From NCBI GenBank assembly GCA_964373775.1, contig CAYJWA010000043.1, positions 1-6,636 of the forward strand: a DNA stretch of 6,636 bases. Direction: 5' to 3'. Source of the DNA: UBA10002 sp964373775. GTDB lineage: Bacteria > Patescibacteriota > Minisyncoccia > Phycocordibacterales > UBA10002. Of the stretch, positions 4,254 to 6,636 are shown one piece after another; position 1 is the stretch's first letter; each line of letters begins with the position of its first letter. The notes under the pieces are model-generated. The model had not been told where the DNA came from. It ran no database searches and saw nothing but the letters and a program-made list of their open reading frames with translations. The position numbers were made by a program, and so were the translations under genes.

Positions 4254-6485
4254 TTACTTCCTCGCTTCAATAATTCCTTGCCCGACATTCGGCGGCACCG
4301 CTTCGTAGTGGTCAAACTCCATCGTGAATGACGCGCGGCCTTCGGACATGGAGCGGAGCGTTGTAATGTAGCCGAACATTTCGGAGAGCGGGACCTTCGC
4401 ATCAACCACTTTGTTCAGTCCTCGCTCACTGACATTCTGCACTTCTCCACGCTTTGAGTTTAGGTGTCCGGTTACATCGCCGAGAAACTTATCCGGAGTT
4501 ACCACCTCCACCTTCATAATGGGTTCCAGAATAACTGGACGCGCCCGTTTCGCCGCATCCTGCACCGCCTGGGAGCCGGCAATCTTAAACGCGATTTCGG
4601 ATGAGTCCACTTCGTGATACGAACCAAAGGTAAGTTCAACCGAGACATCAACCAGCGGGTATCCTGCGACCACGCCGCGTTCCATTCCCTCTTTGATACC
4701 CTTCTCAACCGCAGGAATGTATTCAATCGGAATGATGCCTCCTTTTATGGAATCAATAAACTCAAAGTGCTCGTAGCGCTTGATATTCTTTTTGAGTTTC
4801 TTGCCTTCTTCAAGCGGCTTCATCGGACGCACGGTAAGCTTCACATGTCCGTACTGACCGCGGCCGCCGGTCTGACGAATATATTTTGCTTCTGCTTCCG
4901 CCTCCCCTTGAATCGTCTCGCGGTACGCGACCTGGGGCTTCCCCACATTCGCTTCCACGCTAAACTCGCGCTTCATGCGGTCAACCATGATTTCAAGCTG
5001 AAGTTCTCCCATGCCCATAATCACGGTCTCGCCCGTTTCTTGGTCGCTCTTGATCTTGAAGGTCGGGTCTTCATCCGCGAGCCGTTTCAAGGCATACCCC
5101 ATCTTCTCCTGGTCTGCTTTGGTCTTGGGTTCAATGCGGAGCGAGATGACGGGGTCAGCAAACTTAATCGGCTCCAGCACAATGGGCTTCTCTTCGCTGC
5201 AGAGCGTGTGTGATGTTTTAGCTTCTTTGAGCCCGACAGCGGCCGCAATCTCTCCCGCAAAGACCTTTTTCACTTCCTCGCGCTTGTCTGCCTGAAGGCG
5301 CACGATGCGACTAAGTCTTTCGCGATTGCCGGTAGTGGAATTATAGACATAGGAGCCGGCTTCAACCGTACCAGAGTACACGCGGAAGAACGCGAGTTGG
5401 CCCACAAACGGGTCTGTCTGCAGCTTAAAGACAAGCGCGGAGAACGGTTCTTCGTCAGATGGGTGTCGTTCCACTGACTCACCGGTCCTCGGGTCAGTTC
5501 CTTTGATTGACGGCATATCAAGCGGAGACGGAAGATAATCCGCGACCGCGTCAAGCACAAGTTGGACCCCTTTGTTTTTGAGCGCGGAGCCAGCAAAGAC
5601 GGGGAAGATTTTATTGACGATAACGGCCTTGCGGAGCGTCGCTTTGAGCGCGTCAACGGAAATCTCTTTGCCGTCAAGATACTGGCTCATCAATATATCG
5701 TCTTGCTCTACGATTTTCTCCACGAGCTCATGATGATACTTTTTCGCCTCCTCCTCGTATTCAGCCGGAATGTCTTTTTCAACGACATCAATGCCCATTT
5801 CCCCGGTGAACTCATATGCCTTCATTTTCAGGAGGTCAATGACACCTTTGAAATGTTCTTCAAGACCGATCGGAATCTGCATCCGCACCGCATGTTTGTT
5901 GAGGCGGTCAAGAATGGAACCGTAGGATTTCTCAAATGACGCACCCATGCGGTCTAACTTGTTGATGAAGCAGATACGCGGCACCTCTCCTTCGTCGGCA
6001 TAGCGCCAGTTGGTTTCGCTCTGTGGCTCCACGCCCGCAACTCCGTCAAACACGACAACCGCGCCGTCAAGCACGCGGAGCGAGCGCTTGACCTCCACCG
6101 TGAAGTCAATGTGCCCAGGAGTATCAATGATGTTAAATCTGTGCTTGTACTGCTGTTCTAGTCCGCGTTTATCTGCTTCTTTCTTATCCGCGTTAATCTG
6201 CGTCCCCGTATCTGCGTCCATCCGCGCCTCTGCATCCGCGTTTATCTGCGCCCGCCGATAGGTGGGAAGCCAGAAACAGGTGATGGCCGCCGCGGTAATC
6301 GTAATGCCGCGCTCTCTCTCCTGCTCCATCCAGTCGGTTACCGTGTCGCCCTCATGCACCTCCCCGATTTTGTGCGTCATTCCGGTGTAAAACAAAATGC
6401 GCTCGCTGGTCGTTGTCTTGCCGGCGTCTATATGCGCAATTATTCCAAAATTACGCACTCTCTCTAATGGATAGTCGCGGTTCAT
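4254..6485 (-). CDS. fusA: Translation elongation factor G with a repeat-encoded insertion
   Basis: EF-G is the cytoplasmic GTPase that drives ribosomal translocation and, with RRF, ribosome recycling. The 743-residue protein is complete, against about 690-705 residues usual for the family. G motifs: AHIDAGKT at 17-24, RGITI at 59-63, DTPGH at 121-125, NKLD at 175-178 and SAL at 300-302. Domain II begins near 345, domain III near 445 (ADEDPTF at 470-476), domain IV has GGRGQYGH at 540-547, and domain V starts near 653 and ends in FDHYEAVPPNVGQGIIEARK. All catalytic motifs are intact. The excess length lies at residues 73-115, between FW and the strand RFNIIDTPGH, where most bacteria have 3-10 residues; about 30 of them are encoded by a tandem repeat. 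Start choice: the ATG at 6485 gives the family N-terminus MNRDYPLERVRNFGIIAHID. An in-frame ATG at 6536 would add a hydrophobic 17-residue leader made of a DNA repeat and is less likely, although a weak AGGG precedes it. Stop TAA. Confidence 0.96.
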   Translation of the reverse strand: MNRDYPLERVRNFGIIAHIDAGKTTTSERILFYTGMTHKIGEVHEGDTVTDWMEQERERGITITAAAITCFWLPTYRRAQINADAEARMDADTGTQINADKKEADKRGLEQQYKHRFNIIDTPGHIDFTVEVKRSLRVLDGAVVVFDGVAGVEPQSETNWRYADEGEVPRICFINKLDRMGASFEKSYGSILDRLNKHAVRMQIPIGLEEHFKGVIDLLKMKAYEFTGEMGIDVVEKDIPAEYEEEAKKYHHELVEKIVEQDDILMSQYLDGKEISVDALKATLRKAVIVNKIFPVFAGSALKNKGVQLVLDAVADYLPSPLDMPSIKGTDPRTGESVERHPSDEEPFSALVFKLQTDPFVGQLAFFRVYSGTVEAGSYVYNSTTGNRERLSRIVRLQADKREEVKKVFAGEIAAAVGLKEAKTSHTLCSEEKPIVLEPIKFADPVISLRIEPKTKADQEKMGYALKRLADEDPTFKIKSDQETGETVIMGMGELQLEIMVDRMKREFSVEANVGKPQVAYRETIQGEAEAEAKYIRQTGGRGQYGHVKLTVRPMKPLEEGKKLKKNIKRYEHFEFIDSIKGGIIPIEYIPAVEKGIKEGMERGVVAGYPLVDVSVELTFGSYHEVDSSEIAFKIAGSQAVQDAAKRARPVILEPIMKVEVVTPDKFLGDVTGHLNSKRGEVQNVSERGLNKVVDAKVPLSEMFGYITTLRSMSEGRASFTMEFDHYEAVPPNVGQGIIEARK
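6162..6250. repeat. TCCGCG/TCTGCG tandem repeat array inside fusA
   Basis: About 89 bp of alternating TCCGCG and TCTGCG words separated by short T/A-rich spacers: 6162-6176 TCCGCGTTTATCTGC, 6186-6203 ATCCGCGTTAATCTGCGT, 6210-6226 ATCTGCGTCCATCCGCG and 6234-6250 ATCCGCGTTTATCTGCG. In the fusA frame it reads AQINADAEARMDADTG and TQINADKKEADKRG, i.e. repeated INAD/MDAD peptides. From memory, this type of repeat is usually dispersed between genes in uncultured bacterial genomes; I could not check this. Here it is stop-free and in frame. Confidence 0.85.
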
Positions 6486-6501
6486 AAAATAATAATACCA
6501 A

Positions 6502-6528
6502 GATACGAATGGTACGAATGATACTAAT
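6502..6528. repeat. 9-bp tandem repeat abutting the fusA start
   Basis: Three 9-bp units, GATACGAAT, GGTACGAAT and GATACTAAT, each differing from a neighbour at one or two bases; a partial unit (ATTCATTCGTAT) lies nearby at 6531-6542. On the minus strand they form the fusA leader just before the ATG at 6485. They are a different repeat family from the array inside fusA. If translated from the alternative ATG at 6536 they give the repetitive VSFVPFVSW. Confidence 0.75.
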
Positions 6529-6551
6529 GGATTCATTCGTATGCCCTATTC

Positions 6552-6567
6552 GTTAAGGGTTCTTAAC
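6552..6567. other. Hairpin upstream of fusA
   Basis: GTTAAG-GGTT-CTTAAC is a perfect 6-bp stem with a 4-base loop, touching the T-run of the terminator at 6568-6585. It has no T-run of its own in either direction. It may be part of the fusA leader or an extension of the terminator region. Confidence 0.45.
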
Positions 6568-6585
6568 AAAAAAACGCCGAAGCGT
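6568..6585 (-). terminator. UUCG-loop intrinsic terminator upstream of fusA
   Basis: On the minus strand ACGC-TTCG-GCGT (6574-6585) forms a short stem closed by the very stable C(UUCG)G tetraloop, and runs directly into seven Ts (6568-6574). The stem is only 4-5 bp but the layout is a textbook intrinsic terminator. It would end transcription of an upstream gene before fusA, so fusA probably needs its own promoter or relies on readthrough. Confidence 0.6.
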
Positions 6586-6636
6586 CAGTCAAGAATAGCG
6601 CATTAGGGTCAAAAATGCAAAACTATCGTCTGGTCT
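6586..6636. other. Window edge upstream of the terminator, no gene identified
   Basis: Two minus-strand frames run in from the edge and end at TGA or soon after (one ends in FLTLMRYS, one in IVLHF). Neither looks like the C-terminus of ribosomal protein S7 or S12, the usual genes before fusA. A weak promoter-like pair, TTGCAT (6615-6620), 17-base spacer, TATTCT (6592-6597), is present on the minus strand but would start transcription inside the terminator stem, so I give it little weight. Confidence 0.3.

Noticed and set aside
4614..5213. 199-codon plus-strand open frame opposite fusA
   Set aside because: It lies wholly antisense to a strongly conserved EF-G, and its translation has no recognisable motif. 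It is a shadow frame.
6162..6250. CRISPR array
   Set aside because: Units are only 15-18 bp with almost no spacers between them, lie inside a coding frame, and have no cas genes nearby.
6141..6269. Intein or other splicing element in EF-G
   Set aside because: There is no Cys/Ser start, His-Asn end or nuclease domain, and 40 residues is far too short. The DNA is a simple repeat array.
1..6485. Recoded TGA (as in Gracilibacteria or Absconditabacteria)
   Set aside because: All four frames read through with standard codons and contain no in-frame TGA; the visible stops are TAA and TAG.

Overview
The window carries four genes, all read right to left on the minus strand: fusA (elongation factor G), a secreted multi-module protein, tuf (elongation factor Tu) and the 5' part of rpsJ (ribosomal protein S10). 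This is the fusA-tuf-rpsJ end of the bacterial str operon running into the S10 operon, with a surface or secreted protein gene placed between fusA and tuf. The proteins are clearly bacterial. The SPNGGE-type secreted modules, the AT-rich intergenic repeat elements and the look of a metagenomic scaffold (100 Ns between overlapping contig ends) suggest an uncultured lineage such as Patescibacteria/CPR (Parcubacteria-like). That placement is inference, not proof. The stops used are TAA and TAG and no reading frame needs a recoded TGA, so the standard bacterial code fits.

Layout from right to left, in the direction of transcription. Positions 6636-6486 hold the end of an unidentified upstream transcript with a UUCG-loop terminator, a second hairpin and a 9-bp tandem repeat that abuts the fusA start. 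Positions 6485-4254 are fusA, complete at 743 residues, with about 30 residues in its GTPase domain encoded by a TCCGCG/TCTGCG repeat array. Positions 4253-4062 are a spacer with a hairpin and a possible extended -10 promoter. Positions 4061-2148 are the 637-residue secreted protein: signal peptide, coiled coil and five modules, each with exactly one pair of cysteines. Positions 2147-1853 are a spacer with a possible terminator/promoter overlap and repeat element B. Positions 1852-495 are tuf, interrupted in the assembly by 100 Ns flanked by a 55-bp exact duplication. Removing the artefact gives an intact 400-residue EF-Tu. Positions 494-307 are repeat element A, related to B. Positions 306-1 are rpsJ, cut by the window edge.

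EF-Tu delivers aminoacyl-tRNA, EF-G translocates the ribosome and S10 is part of the small subunit, so three of the genes serve translation. The secreted protein has no evident functional link to them. The most interesting points are the repeat array kept in frame inside an essential GTPase, the two related repeat elements that bracket tuf and abut the tuf and rpsJ starts, and the cysteine-paired secreted protein inside a ribosomal gene cluster. I found no unmistakable new multi-gene system.
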